Below are positions 12,591 to 25,800 of a stretch of DNA of 64,000 nucleotides, piece by piece; the stretch's first letter is position 1; each line of letters starts with the position of its first letter. Source of the stretch: Chaetorhynchus papuensis (lineage: Eukaryota > Chordata > Aves > Passeriformes > Rhipiduridae); assembly GCA_013396525.1 (NCBI GenBank), contig VWYX01000259.1, positions 124,001-188,000 of the forward strand, read 5' to 3'. The notes below the pieces were generated by a model. It was not told where the DNA came from. It saw only the letters and a list, made by a program, of their open reading frames with translations, and did no database searches. Both the position numbers and the translations under genes were made by a program.

Positions 12591-15500
12591 ACCACAGTCA
12601 CAAGAATTTTATTAGTAGAATAATAACAGAGATGTGCAAACACACCCAAAAATCCCTTCATTGGTTCATTAGCTGACTTAGGACTTTCTGAATTTCAAGA
12701 ATATTTATTGCAAGAGCTTCTGAAAAGTAACCATCTTTTTAAGAAAATAACCCTGGTCCTCAGGAACCCTCGAATTTCGAATTCCAGCCCTGATTTGCAA
12801 CTCCTACTTCTTTCGTCTCTTCTAGATTTTCACTTATGCTTTGTATTTGCCTCACAGCAATTTCCAGGATGGGAGGAGGGGGAAATGTCATAGAAGTTAT
12901 TCATGCTAATATGCTTTCTGCCATATGTTTAAGAAAAATCTCCTATGCAGTGTTCTCTGTGTAACATTCTTCCTGAATATTTCGCAGTGGATTTTTAAAT
13001 ACATATATAGTGCTAAAGTCAGTCTAATCCTGCCAGCAAGTCTGGGGAAATAGATACTTTCTTTCTACAGGAATACATTTACAATCTTGGAAGTTATAGG
13101 CTGTCTAGTGACACACCTCAATGCTGAGACCATGGAAACCTTTATTGTATGTTCATGACTAGTGGCCTGCCATGCAAACAAGGGTGACGAAATTCAGTTT
13201 ATGGGTCTGTTAAACCTTCTTCCTTGATTTCCCCTCTGCTAAACATGATGTCAGAATTCCTAAACAGTTTGCAATGCTTCCAAAGTAAATCTGTTCAAGC
13301 TTTCAAGCACAACGTGGTTCAAGGGCTTGTCCAGTCACAGAATTTTTAGAGCATATCTACCTATGCTTTTCCAAAACTGGCAGTTTTCATAAAAATCCTT
13401 TGTAGATATAATTCTAATCAGCATCTTCCTAGCAAATGCAGAATAAGTTCTGAGCATCTGTCAGTTTTACCCCTACTCCTGAATGAATCATGACATTAAT
13501 ATTTGTGTCTCTTGATACTCAGAAAATTCCAGCCCCTTTCACAGTGAGTATTAAACACAAACCCCCCATCCATAGTCCATTCCAGTCAAAGGAAAGGGAG
13601 TAACAAAAAAAAAAAAAGTGGGAATGGGAAGATAGCTTGGGTTTCATCATCATAATTCCTTCAATAATTTAAAACGTATTTGGTATATATGACAGTTTCT
13701 ATGCAATACTTCATGGTTGGTATTATTTATCTGTCTAACTCTTTTCCATTTTTATGTGCATCTAGTCACATTCCCCCCATTTTATGTTTAAATATGGGGC
13801 TTCTGGGTGTATGGACGCATGAGTTGGTTTGTTTGCCCTTCTACATTTCCTAAAATGTACTGAGCCTTGGCTACTCATTGCTGTCTGAAGGTGACAGGAG
13901 GTATCCAGCTAAAACTTGAATGACTAACCCACAATGTATTTTTTTTCCCTAATACTCAGTCCTTCGTCCTTTCCAACCCCCAGTCTCTAATCCCAAGCCT
14001 ATCTCATGTCATTCCAAAACAACCAATCTGTTCTAAAATCCTTAGAAGTCATCCCAGCCTCTGCATCCTCTCTTCTCCTTTCTTTGCCTGGTCTGTGGTC
14101 AAAGCAACAGGTGACACATATCTCAATTCTTTCCAGACACTCTCATCACTCCATTTTGGAGTACACTGGGTTAATTAAAGAATGAAAAATTTCAGACACC
14201 ATCTAATGACAAACCTTTAAAGATGCAGTAAATTCTGATATTCATAAGAATCACCTATTTTTAATTTTTTATTTCCTGAGGTCCACAAATTTTATTTTCT
14301 CAAAAAGAGAGTTTTATTTTTAGCATTAGGCTACAGCTTCTGAAGGGGAAGAAGCAAAAATATTTAGAGTACTGAGGAAAGGAAAAGGATCACACTTATT
14401 TCTTGGAGAGACTAGGGAGGAGACCTCAGAATCTGAGGAATTTTATAAAGAGAAAGAATCAAAGTTAAGGTTGGCATTGCATTGAAGGGAAGGATCTGGG
14501 GTGAGGTGCTCCAGAAAAGTCAGTATTTTGAACTACATAGCATGACAAAATGAGTCCTGAGGGCAGCTGGAGCTAATTGCCTATTTCCCTTTCACAGTCT
14601 CTGTTGGTCCTTGATGCTTCAAAACTTTCAAATTTAAGGTTAGGAGAGAGTAGGGACAAATTTGTCATTATGTTTTGCTCAGCATGGAAAATAAAACCTG
14701 CTGATGTTGGCTGTTGTGATGGGATCATGCAAGGTTCTGTGGAAAGTTTCCAGACAGAGAGGATAGCAGCAGTTTTAAGAGAGAAACAAAGATCTGGGTC
14801 TACTGTTGTATTAAAAGTAGACCCTCACCATAAAATGATTGATGACATAGACTAATGGCCAAGCATTTCTGTTCCCTTCAGGAACAGGTTTTTAGTGCAG
14901 TCTGGAGATCATATGATGGATGAAGGTTTGGTTGGAGCCAGGTTTGGGAAAAGAAAGAGTTTAAACTTATCTGTGGTGGTGTGTGTGGTATAATCCAGAA
15001 AGATGAGTGTACTGGAAAGAGCACTGGCACTGATACTCCTTTATTTTGTTTAATTGCTCCATGGTGACTGTGCAGCTTTTTAAATACCAGAACTTAAGGC
15101 TTAATAAGGGGTAATGTTTCAATGGGATGGATTAGTACTGGATTGAAGGAAATGCCAATAATATTTTGTAGTAATACTACAGGATTCATACTCCTGAGTG
15201 TTACCCAGGAGTTAAGTTGAATGCAAGTTGTTAATAAAACCTGTGTGGGGATATGTCTGGGTTTTTTGACTACTTTTCATGAAATTATTTTAACAGATAG
15301 GTTTTTGAATTAGGAATAGGATAAACGATATAATATTGTTATACATCATATAAGAAAAATAATATTTATGCTTCTGTCTTTCTAAGATAATGGCTTATTT
15401 TTGGTTCCTTTTGCGGTGCTTGAGAAGTACAATAGGATTAGGGTTAGAGTAGTAGGAATGAGGGAGGCAAATACTGAAATATGGTTGTATATTGCAGACA

Positions 15501-18109
15501 GCATTTTCAAAAGAACCACTTCTTTATATCTTTCTTTCAGGTTATATCTCATGATTGCAGAGAGGCCTTGGTGGGGGCCTGGCATTCAGCCAGGGGCAAC
15601 CCACCTCACCCGTGAATCACAGTTATCAATTTAATTCTTATCAAATCCAGAGCTGGGGTTAAGGTTTTTGTTAGAGATCAGAAAATGAGGAAGAGATACA
15701 CATTTTGTGGTACTGTTTCTAGACTAGTGAAATAAAACAAGTATACGAATCAAGTGGCTCAATATTCTTTCTCCAACTTGAAGGTAAGGCTGAAAAGTAA
15801 GCAGTGAAGAGAGTTAAAATTAGGGCTAGGGTTAGTATAAAACAAATGAGCATGAAAATATTTTAAAAATGTGTAGTGGACTGTACACAAAAGAAAATAA
15901 AAACAGTTCTGCTTTTACATGGGACAGGATATTGTTACAACCCGTTATCTTCAGGGCTTGACAGTCAGCTTTTAATGGTGTCACCTTTAGCATTCATCTT
16001 TGACAGTGCTATGGGTTGGTTTAAGGTTGAGATAATAATGGAGATGTAAGAATCCTTACATTGTGTGTAAACCACTAATGTAAAACAAAGGTTTGAATTG
16101 CATGGGTGAGTTTTTTCCTTTTGTCTCAGGTCTGGTTACCTTTGCTGGGACTTCCATGAGCAGAGCTTGGGCTACAGTTAGATTTTCAGTCAGCTTTAGG
16201 GGTGGTCTTGCTCTAGGGATTCCTTAGATGAGCAAATGAAAAATTACAGGATTTTACTTCTTTTAGTCTCTGCAGGTGATGGAACAGGGTTACAGAGCAG
16301 AATATGCGAGAGGGAAGAAAAGAATTGTCTTATTTATGGTACAGAAATGAAAACTAAATTTTAAGATTATTGTACCAATAATTTTTGCTTTTTTTTAATG
16401 CATGACCATCAGTTATACTACTACTAAAACTCATTTTAACTATAGGTGTAAAAAAAAAAGAGGGCAGGAAGAGGTTTATGTTTTATATTATTTTTAAGAT
16501 ATTGCCAGAATAAAATTAATGCTGATCTGTGGTTATCTTTGTTATTTCTAGAAGAGTTTGACAACCATAACTAGAGCAAGGTTAGAATAAAGGATGTAAT
16601 TATTGCTAAGCACATGAGAGAAAGAAATAATGAGAAACAGCTTCCTCCATTTTTCTATCCACTCAGATCAGAACAGTTGTGATGTTTTTACAGATGTCCT
16701 TATGAAGGACTAAGAGCTCACACAAGATTTTAGGCAGGATTCTTTCTCCCTGTCATACTCATTATGCTTTAATTGCAACTAATTATGTCTTCTAATACCC
16801 ATCCACAGGCCTCTAAAAAGAAGTGACCTTGTAGCTCTTGACTCTTGAACTGAAGTTCACAGGACTCTCATGGGCTTAAAAGAGTTCTGGAGCAAGCTGA
16901 AATTACAACTAATTCATTAAACTGTCTTATGGACATAATTACAATTCCTATGAGGAACACTAGGATGCTCATTGAGCTACTTTTTAAGGACAGCTGAGAC
17001 AGAAGCTTTGGGAAGATGACAGACACTGTCTCACTGGGGGAGATTACATTAAGTGTGGGATTCAATGTACATGAAGACACCTGTGTCTGGGTATCTGAAG
17101 GGTTCAATTTAGTTTTGAATGCATGCTGTCTGAGCTCTTGCTGTGCTCAGTGGAGATGTGGGGAGCCTGGTTGGTGGAGTCCCACAGCTGATCACACCAA
17201 CATGTGCTTTATTAGAGCAAACAAAATCACTCCAGAGGCACCACTGATGGGAATAACTAATGGCTCAAATCACTTTCCTAAAAATAGAAATGACCCAACA
17301 TTTGAGATAAAGGAAGGCATTTCACCTGCCAGAAGCCACAGGTCCCACAGACTCTGTGCTATATCTGCCCATCTCACCTGTAGGACTTGGCTACTCTTGA
17401 GCACTGAAAATGGCATCGGATACCTGTATTTAGGGAGTTAGAGTTCAGTTTAGCTCGGAATTGATTTGACATTCAGACTGGGCAGTCATATTTGGGCACC
17501 TACATTTAAGTGTCCTCATCTGGAACTCAGACTCACACAAAGGGGAATTGTTTGCAGGGACAGAAGTTCTGGAGTGCTGCTTAGGAGGTTTTAGCTACCT
17601 GGCCTCCAGCTACTGTACTCTACAGACCCAGTTTCATCTTTCTCAAAAGCAGATGGGCACATCAGGTCCCTTATCACATGAGAAAACTTGTTTATTAGGC
17701 AACTGAACTACGACATAAGCATGAGACAGTTTTTGATGCTCATCTTCAAGATAAAGCTCTTAGGATTTTGCTGCCTGGACACAAATGTTTCACTGTTCTA
17801 AAATAGAGAAATTCTAGACTTATGGTGCTCATTCAGAGAGAGTATATTTGGGTAATTTAAAGGTATAAAAAAATTACATGGTTGTAATAATTATACCTTC
17901 AAAAGCATTGCACCATAGGAAATCTGGAATTGTTAACATTCAAAGGTTTTCAAATGGAAACATTCAAAGGAATTCAAATGTACATGGAATGAAAATACAC
18001 AAGTAAGGCATCTACACTATCATGCTTTTGTCTTGTTTTCAGTAACATTTTCAAAGTCTTCAATCAGCTGGTGAAACGACATGTTTTGTGAGATAGGTGC
18101 AAGCATCTC
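12591..18109. other. Long unique non-coding stretch
   Basis: AT-rich unique sequence. It holds a 13-14 base A run near 13604-13617, and a near-duplicate of about 23 bp at 17935-17981 whose two copies both carry ACATTCAAAGG followed by TTCAAATG. No gene is recognised. The short open frames (such as the overlapping pair around 16870-17440) show no domain or codon-use signal that I can see. Confidence 0.5.
17935..17981. repeat. Imperfect tandem duplication of about 23 bp
   Basis: AACATTCAAAGG..TTCAAATGG is followed directly by AAACATTCAAAGG..TTCAAATGT. Two bases differ in the middle (TTTTCA versus GAATTCA). A local slippage duplication is the simplest explanation. Confidence 0.75.
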
Positions 18110-18200
18110 TGAAAAATCATAAAATCATAGACAAATTTTGCTTGTGAGAGAGACCTCAGGAGGTCACCTACTCCAACCCTGCACTCAAAGAAGGACTGAC
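18110..18200 (-). mobile_element. CR1 LINE 3' tail fragment
   Basis: The plus strand reads AAAATCATAAAATCATAGAC, then GAGAGACCTCAGGAGGTCAC and CTACTCCAACCCTGCACTCA. This is the antisense of a CR1 3' terminus with decayed terminal octamers. Only about 90 bp survive before unique sequence. Confidence 0.7.
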
Positions 18201-21200
18201 TTCTAAAAAGAAAGGTGGACTTAAAGTGTGGTAAGCAGGTTCAGGAACATGTCAGAAGACTCAGCAGGGACTGAGAGGTGTTTTCTCAGGATGAAAAAGT
18301 ACAGTCTTTTCTCTTGGGTGGGGGTAAGAAGCCAAACAGGTAGCTGAAGTAATAGCTAAGCAAGTAGAGGGCCCATCTTTGCAGGAACAGAGTCTCTTTC
18401 AAGCATTGGGGATTTTTTTGAATTAATTAGAAAAGGAGTTGATCCTTAAAGAATGCTCTTTCAGCACTAGGCAGCTTGGGAGATGCTGGCATATTTAAGG
18501 TTGCAATCGACAGCTTTGATCATAATGATATTTTTTAATAACATAAATCTAATTGTAAATTTTTTAGTATCCCCATGGCCTGAACTACCAGAAAAATTAT
18601 GTGAGAGCATTCTTAGCTGTATTTTTTTCCTGGGCAAGAGGGTATTATGGCTTCATAAAGATGGAATAAACCAATTTATTTGGGGTTCTTATGTTTTTCA
18701 GTATTTGTTTGAGCCTCTTGATACGGAAGTAACAGATTAATGTAAATGTAAACTCTCCAAGAGCTTAATGCAGCAAACACACCCACCCAAAAATGCACAC
18801 ATTAAGGTTATTTTTAGAGATCATATTTCTTTTAGCTGCCACCATGCTAGAATGTATGCGTCTGTGGAGAATTACAAGAATGTGTGATGATCCTCCCCTG
18901 TAATGTCTATTTCTATGTTCCTCTGGCAGAACAGGAATAAAAGCAATAGGTAAACCTCTTTGATTCTCTTCTTTTCAATATGGCCACGAAGGAGGAAACA
19001 GGAATAGCTTCCCAGAAGAGAAAAAGACTCTTTAATTTTCCACTGACTTAATGTGTATCTGTTTTAAATACTTATCAATCTGGAAATCGTTGAAATGAAA
19101 CATTTGAAAGGCAGCTGCTTGTGCATTATCCCTCTTTATCAAAATGTTAATTTATTGTTCTAAACTAATATTTGCATTTTAGTCTTTCATACAGTTAAAA
19201 CATCAAAATTTTTAACGCCAGGTGTAAGTGAAAAATAATTTTGTATTATCAAATGATTAATCACCAACTCAACCAGAGATTTTTCAGTATTCACATATAA
19301 ACAAATAAATGCACATGATGTCACCCTTACTTTAACAGACCAAAGAAATCTAGTTTTGGAGTAATAAATGATTCTGTTCACACAGAGAGCTCTGGCTCTG
19401 ATATCTGACAAATGGTCATCATCAGTATTGTGATCTAATATTAATGAGCTCTTCTGGATCTGCATTTGACATGAATACACACAGGGCAAAAGGAGACTTG
19501 GGGGCTGTAAAAACCTAATCAATATGGGCTTGTGTTATGCAAGCAGAGGACCTGTGAGCTTTCAGGTATGTTACAATATTTCTATGAAGTTTTAGCCCAA
19601 CATATTCTGTAGCTGCCACACCAATTACAAGTCATTAAAACACATTGAATTGCAGTCCTGATGGAGAGAAACCTGAAATTATGTCCACTCGAGATCTCTT
19701 CAGTACTCAGCTAAAGGTCTCAGCCAATTTTAATGTGGCATAATTCTTTACTGCTGGCACCACGATGTGATTTTGGTGGTATTTTCTGTGAAGACTGGAG
19801 ACAGTGGTAGTTAAGCTTTCCTCCCTGGGTTAGGAGAAAGTGCATTGCTGAAAGCAGTATAAAAACCTGGACTTTTGCTAGCTGGCCTGGTCTCTGAAGA
19901 AACCAACATCACACTCCATTGGGCTGATATCTCAAACTAAGTTTAGCTCATCTTCAGATATTTTTCAAAACATGATAATGGGTTATGCCCAAATGCATAA
20001 AATTGAGAAATTTTTCTAGCCTTCAGAGTTCCTTTATCTTCTTTTGTGCTTTCTATTGTTCCTAAAATGTGACTTTTGAAGTAACCAATATTTGAGCATG
20101 TAATTGGTATAAAGTACCTCCAGAGTTCTATCACACCAATGTCTGTAGTACTGGTCCCTAAAAAAATCCCAGAAATCTGCACAGGACGCACAGATAAACT
20201 GTGAGTTATATCAGAGGCAGCCTTCTGTAGCAGCACCCAAAGGCCAATGGTATCTAAATTTACACAGAGGCTCTGGACACCTCTGTGTAAATATCTGAAC
20301 CCTGCACTTAATGACTTGCATTCCCTCTTATTCTATTTCTTTGCTAACAAACATTTTGCAATGAGGCCCAAAAGGGCATTTTGGAGCTTTTCCTGCTGAT
20401 CAGGTTTTGACCAGCCTTTTATTTTCCATTGCATTGTGCAAAATTGTTATAAACCTATAGATTTTCATGATCTTTCAGCTTCAAAATTTTCAAATAGAAG
20501 GAGAATAATTTTCAAAATACCTTGGTTTTTGCAGGATCTGGGTTTCAACCCACTGTGAGTCCATCTTACTCTGTAAAGAAATAGGATAGCTAGCACTGTT
20601 ACTCTGATTCAGTATCTTGTCTGAGCCTGAATTGTTCTGCAGCTCACACAACAGCAGCTGCTGTAGAAATCAAACAGAATCAGGCTTTTTCAGAAGTTAG
20701 ACAAGATTCTTAACTGTCCATGCCATGCAACAATACATTCATCTTGGCTCCAGGCTGCTCAGCCAAAATAACACGGTGCTTTGGAGCATGTCAATACAGC
20801 TGTGCTTCAGTGTATGCTAACAGCTCTTCCTCCCACTCTTCTTCCCTTGGCACAGAGCTGCAGCTGTAGGAGGGAAAGGTGCAGAGGTGAAAAAACTTAA
20901 ATGAGCCAAAGCTAATGTGCTTCAGAGCTTCTGCTTCCCTTCAGATTTGCTGAAGGAAGAAAGTGCCATGGAAAAGAAATGCAAGCAGTGAAAACACAAT
21001 AGCAGAGGTGATGAGAGGGAACGATCTTAAGGAAGCTGGAATCAGGGAGCTCTAAAGGGGGTATATACCCAGGTTAAAGTATTCTGTAAAGAAAACAGAA
21101 AAGGACCACTGAGTGTTACATGACAACCATGAACTCCAACACTGAATCACTGGGTAGATTGGTGTATCTATCTTGAAATTCTCCTCTTCCCTACCACTTT

Positions 21201-21564
21201 GTTATTGATCAAGTTTAATACAACCTTACAAGGGCAATGCTTCATGGAACCAAAGCACAGGCCTGGGACCATGGGACTCACTCAGCCTGTTAAGGCAGGA
21301 AAGATGGCTGTACAGAGGTACCTAAGCCACAAAAAAACCAGTAAAGCCATTAATAGCCATAAATTCCAGTCATGATAACAGCAATCATTTCTAAGCTGGG
21401 CTATTCAGGTTAGGGCAAACTCTGTCAAATGAGGGCACGTTAATTCAGGTACCTAGTGAGACAACTTTACACAGTACTTCTGCCACACAGAGTCTAAGGT
21501 TTTCCCTGTTCTTAGGGTATAAAGCAGACCTGTAGACACAGAGCCAAGAGCACCTAAATGTTGA
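18201..21564. other. Unique non-coding stretch with a perfect hairpin
   Basis: AT-rich sequence in which I recognise no exon. The notable structure is the inverted repeat at 20258-20292, listed separately. Confidence 0.5.
20258..20292. repeat. Perfect inverted repeat: 13-bp arms, 9-base loop
   Basis: Left arm ATTTACACAGAGG (20258-20270) is exactly reverse-complemented by CCTCTGTGTAAAT (20280-20292). The loop is CTCTGGACA. The sequence just outside the arms (TATCTA on the left, ATCTGA on the right) does not extend the pairing. The arms are mixed sequence, not simple AT repeats. Confidence 0.95.
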
Positions 21565-22830
21565 TCACAGAATAACAGAATCACAGAGCATACTGAGTTG
21601 GAAGGAACCAACAAGGACCACTGAGTCCAGCTCCTGACCCTGCACAGGACCATCCCCAAGACTCACACCATGTGTCTGTGAGCATTGTCCAAGTGCTTTT
21701 TGAGCTCTGTCAGGCTTGGTGCTGTGACCACTTCCCAGGGGAGCCTGCTCTAGTGTTCAAGCACACTCTGGGTGAAGAACCATTTTCTAATATTCAACCT
21801 AAACCTCTCCTGACACAACTGGAGGCCATTCCCTTGGATCCTGTCCCTGGTCACCACAGAGAAGAGATCAGTGCCTGCCCCTCCTGTTCCCCTCATGAGG
21901 AAGTTGTAGACTGTGATGAGGTCTCCCCTCAGTTTCCTCCAGGCGGAACAGACCAAGTGACCTCAGCTACTCTTCACACGGCTTCCCCTCGAGGCCCTTC
22001 ACCGTCTTTGTTGCCCTCCTTTGGACACTCTCTTAAGAACTTAATGTCTTTCTTATATTGTGGTGCCCAAAACTCCCCCCGCACTCGAGGTGAGGCCTCC
22101 TCAGTGCAGAACAGGACAATCCCCTCCCTTGCCCAGCTGGTGATGCTTTGCCTGATGCACCCCAGAACACACTTGGCTCTCCTGGCTGGAGGGCCCTTGA
22201 CCAGGACCCCCAGGTCCCTTTCCACAGCGCTGCTCTCCTGCCTCTCATTCCCCAGTCTGTCCATACATCCAGGGTTGCCCCATCCCAGCTGCAGAATCGA
22301 GGACTTTCCCTTATTGAACTTCATATGGTTGGTGATTGTCCAGTCCTTTGATTTTTCAGGGTCTCTCTGCAGGGCTTCCCTGCCTTTGACGGAGTCATCA
22401 GCTCCTCCCAGTTTTGTATCATCTGTGAACTTTCTCAGCACCTCGTCCAGGTCATTAGTGAAGATGTTGAAGAGCACAGGGCCGAGGATGGAGCCCTGTG
22501 GAACCCCACCAGTAACAGGTCACCAGTCTGATGTCACCCCATTCACCACAATCCTTTGTGCCTGACCCATGAGCCAGTTGCTCACCCATCTCAGGATGTG
22601 TTTATCCAGCTGTGTGCTGGACATTTTGTCCAGAGGATCCTGTGAGAGGCGGTATGGAAATCTTTACTGAAATCTAAAAAGATAACATCAGCCAGCTTCC
22701 CTTGACCAGCTGGGTGGGTTACCTTGTCATGGAAAGAAGCCAGGTTTGATTTCCCCTCATGAAGCCATGCTGGCTGTGGGCAGTGATGTGCAGGAGTCCA
22801 CATGTGCTGCCAGTGCCTGAGCTCCCATTA
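21565..22830 (-). mobile_element. CR1 LINE, 5'-truncated, about 1.27 kb
   Basis: This is the longest contiguous CR1 copy in the window. On the minus strand it runs from the middle of the ORF2 reverse transcriptase (near 22830) through the 3' UTR to a terminal TGCTCTGTGATTCTGTTATT at about 21565. The 3' UTR shows the typical antisense text GAGTTGGAAGGAACCAACAA and CAGGCTTGGTGCTGTGACCA. The shape is the normal CR1 one: a defined 3' end and an arbitrary 5' truncation. Coding capacity is broken by frameshifts. The long plus-strand frame at 21672-22565 is the antisense shadow of this element. Confidence 0.93.
21974..22803 (-). pseudogene. CR1 ORF2 reverse-transcriptase remnant
   Basis: Two minus-strand frames together cover the palm and thumb of a non-LTR reverse transcriptase. 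The upstream piece (22803-22591) has VIFLDFSKDFHTASH, which corresponds to the CR1 motif FLDFSKAFDTVSH with the first catalytic aspartate. The downstream piece (22477-21974) has LFNIFTNDLDE, then FTDDTKLGG at about 22429. That is the second catalytic motif, normally FADD, with A changed to T. MKFNKGKSS and SAVERDLGVLV follow, both typical of the CR1 thumb and C-terminus. A frameshift separates the pieces, and the endonuclease domain is missing through 5' truncation. It is a dead copy. Confidence 0.92.
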
Positions 22831-25800
22831 CAGGCAGTGGGAAATTAGAGTGGGATTCAGCTTCTCAAACTCAGCTGCCTCTGTCATTGGCAAGGTTACA
22901 GAGTATCCTACTAACACCGAGCTGTCCCAGCTGTCACAGCTGTAGAGGACCGGCAGCTATGGCAGAAGATTTAAGGAAGAGCTGTACACTTTGGGAGAAC
23001 AGCTGGAGGCCATGTGGCATATCCTGATGGCACTAGATGCCTGTGTTTAGGCAACTGAATCAGGCATCCCTCCCACTGACTGATGACACCAAAGGAGCTC
23101 ACTTCTCAGCAGACATCTGCTTTAGTGAGATGTCTGTGGGTTCTCCTGGATAGAATGCTTTGGGGCTTGAATCACTTGGCCACATATTGATTTCTGGTGC
23201 CATTCGTGAGTGCCATTGCTTAACAATATTTCTCCAGAAGATTAAGGCCGTATTTCTGCCCAGAGTTCTTTCTGGCCAGATAGCTTTCTTTCTGATTATC
23301 TGTATGTGTAACAATTGTCTATGGGTTATACCTGCTGAGGAAAGATAAGCATTATATAGGGTCAAGCTGGCAGTCATGATTGTATCTGACTCTTTTGATG
23401 GTGGCCATGAATAACTTTTAGCAGAGGTTCAGCCTGTAACCTGATGGAAAAGGTAACTCTCTTTTGTTTGATTATATTTATGTAAGTATAAATATGTAGA
23501 GGAGTTCGATTTTTTCCTAAACCTTAAGTTCAAAGAGAATCCCCTTTAATGTGCTGTAAAATAGGAATATATTTTTCTTCCCCCTTTCCTAGAAGAGAAA
23601 ATTTGCAAGTATTCTGATTCAAAGCTTTCACATGTGATCTGCTTTAGCAATTGGGATGGTTCTGGTTGCCATAAATATTTAGAGATAAATCAGCTGCAGA
23701 TGTTACCCCTTAAGGGAAAAGGATCATTGGCACTAATTCTATTCATTTATCTGAAAATAAGCTTAGTGGTGTAGATTCAACAATCTTCTCCTCTGCTTTG
23801 AAATATCTCCAAGTTATTTACTTCTCTTTCCTATGGGTTTTGGCTTATACTGACATGGATGTTACTACCTGTAAAAAGGACTTCTGTACTTGGAGTACTG
23901 TGACAGCTTTCTCTCCCTGTTGTTAATTTCAGAGTTGATCTGAGTGGTCTGGAAGAGAAGAATTAAAGAAAATAAAAGGTATGCTGCATTTATTTGATAA
24001 CATTTCAAGAAAAATATCAGAGTAGTATAGAAGCAAAGATTGCATGTACTCAGCAGATCCATGATCTGCACTCTCATCCCCATTCTCTACCCCTTTCTAT
24101 GCTCACCTTCCCAGGAATACGGGTTAGGATGTTTCTTCCCTCTCCCCTTCACAGCTAGTAGAAAACTTATTCATTGGACACACCCACAAGAGGTAGGAGA
24201 TATGGATTTGAATGACTTCAGGATGAAGATGTGATTCAAAAAGGGAATAATCCAAATAAACACTTTGGAATACCGTTCTAAACACTTCTTCCTCTAATCC
24301 TTCCTCTATTTTGGTTACATTTTTCATTGAAAGTGGCTGAAGTTACTGGATTTCATACTGAGATCAAAAAGGAGGGTAGGAATCCTTAGTGGATTTTTCA
24401 AGGGCTCCTACAGATTGATGGGGTGTGTTAACATTACTAAGGCTTTCTGTGCTGTTGGGATGCTGTGCAAGATAGAAGAAGGTACTGATTTTCTGTCTTG
24501 GTGAAATATAAGTCCCAGGGAACATCTTGATACTTAAGATTTCAATCAAGTTTTCCAGAGATGGATACCTAAACACCATCTAAGCTGGCCTCCATGGTTT
24601 TCTGCTTCGTTTGCTTTATGTTTCTGGCTGCCTAATTTGAGTGATTTCAGTTATGTTTTGAATATTTTTCAAAACTCACTGAAGCTTTTTGGTAACTTTT
24701 AACATACATTCTTTAATCAACTCTTACAGATTTTCAAGCAGGTAGAATGCAAATTTCAGAAAATTTCATTAAACCTCAACATCTTAAAGCTCCTAAGTAA
24801 TTCAGATGCTTTAAAATATCTTAGTATAGGAACCAGTATAGGTTTTTTGTCTTGTGGTCATTCTCAATGACACATTATTAGGAGAAGCAAAAAAAAAAAG
24901 TCAGTCTCCCTCAACTCTTTGTGCTACAATAAACATAGGGTTTGTAAAATGAATCTGGGGTGTTAATCAAAGTTCTGTACACATCCCCATCTGTTGTGAT
25001 AGTAAAACCCCTGCTGCTAACAGTATACAGAGAAATGCAATTACTTGTCTTATAACTAGAAACATTAACAAACACTACTGAATGCAAAAAGCAAACAAAA
25101 GGACAAGCCAGACACCTACAAATTATTAATCTATGCATATGACCTTTTGTTTACAATTAAAAATCTAGTACTTTAAGCACTAATGCCACCCAACCTATCA
25201 GATTTTGGAACAGCCTCACATTGTAAAATCTACCAGGCTAATCAGATGTCTATTTTCTGACGCTGCTCAAAAACTTACCAGATCTTTGGAATTAGAATGG
25301 GAAAGACAAACACAATTTATATTCTGATCAAACTGGCCTTTATGACAGCATCAATGATAAGATGAAACTGGCCATTTCATGCCTCTTGGCTGAGCTAGTA
25401 CTGCGAAAACCATTAGTGTTTGACAAGTCCGTTTTATTTTATTGTTATTTTTGCAGAGGAGGAAAGAGAGGGAAGGAGGGTGATTGAGCACTTCCAGATG
25501 ACGAAGCCATAACCTACAGAAAATTATTCAGCAGGTGTAGTAAAAAATTGATATTAGATCCTCCTGAAAAATCTACAGAAATAGATGAGTACCACACCTG
25601 AGACTGTCAGCCAAGAGGCAGCAATACCTAAAGGTATGTGATACAGAGTTGGGATGTGAAAGTTATTAAACAACCCTGATTCTGAGGTCTGCAAGAACCA
25701 TATACGAAGTTCTATTACTGAAGAGGTGGATGCTTTATAAATTACCCTGTGATACTGAAAAAAGGAAAAAAGACCGAAAGATACACAGCTGGCATGATCC

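Noticed and set aside
21672..22565. 297-codon plus-strand open frame, the longest without N
   Set aside because: It is the antisense of the CR1 reverse transcriptase and 3' UTR on the minus strand, which has clear LINE motifs (FLDFSKDF, FTDDTKLGG, MKFNKGKS). The antisense frame has no independent support.
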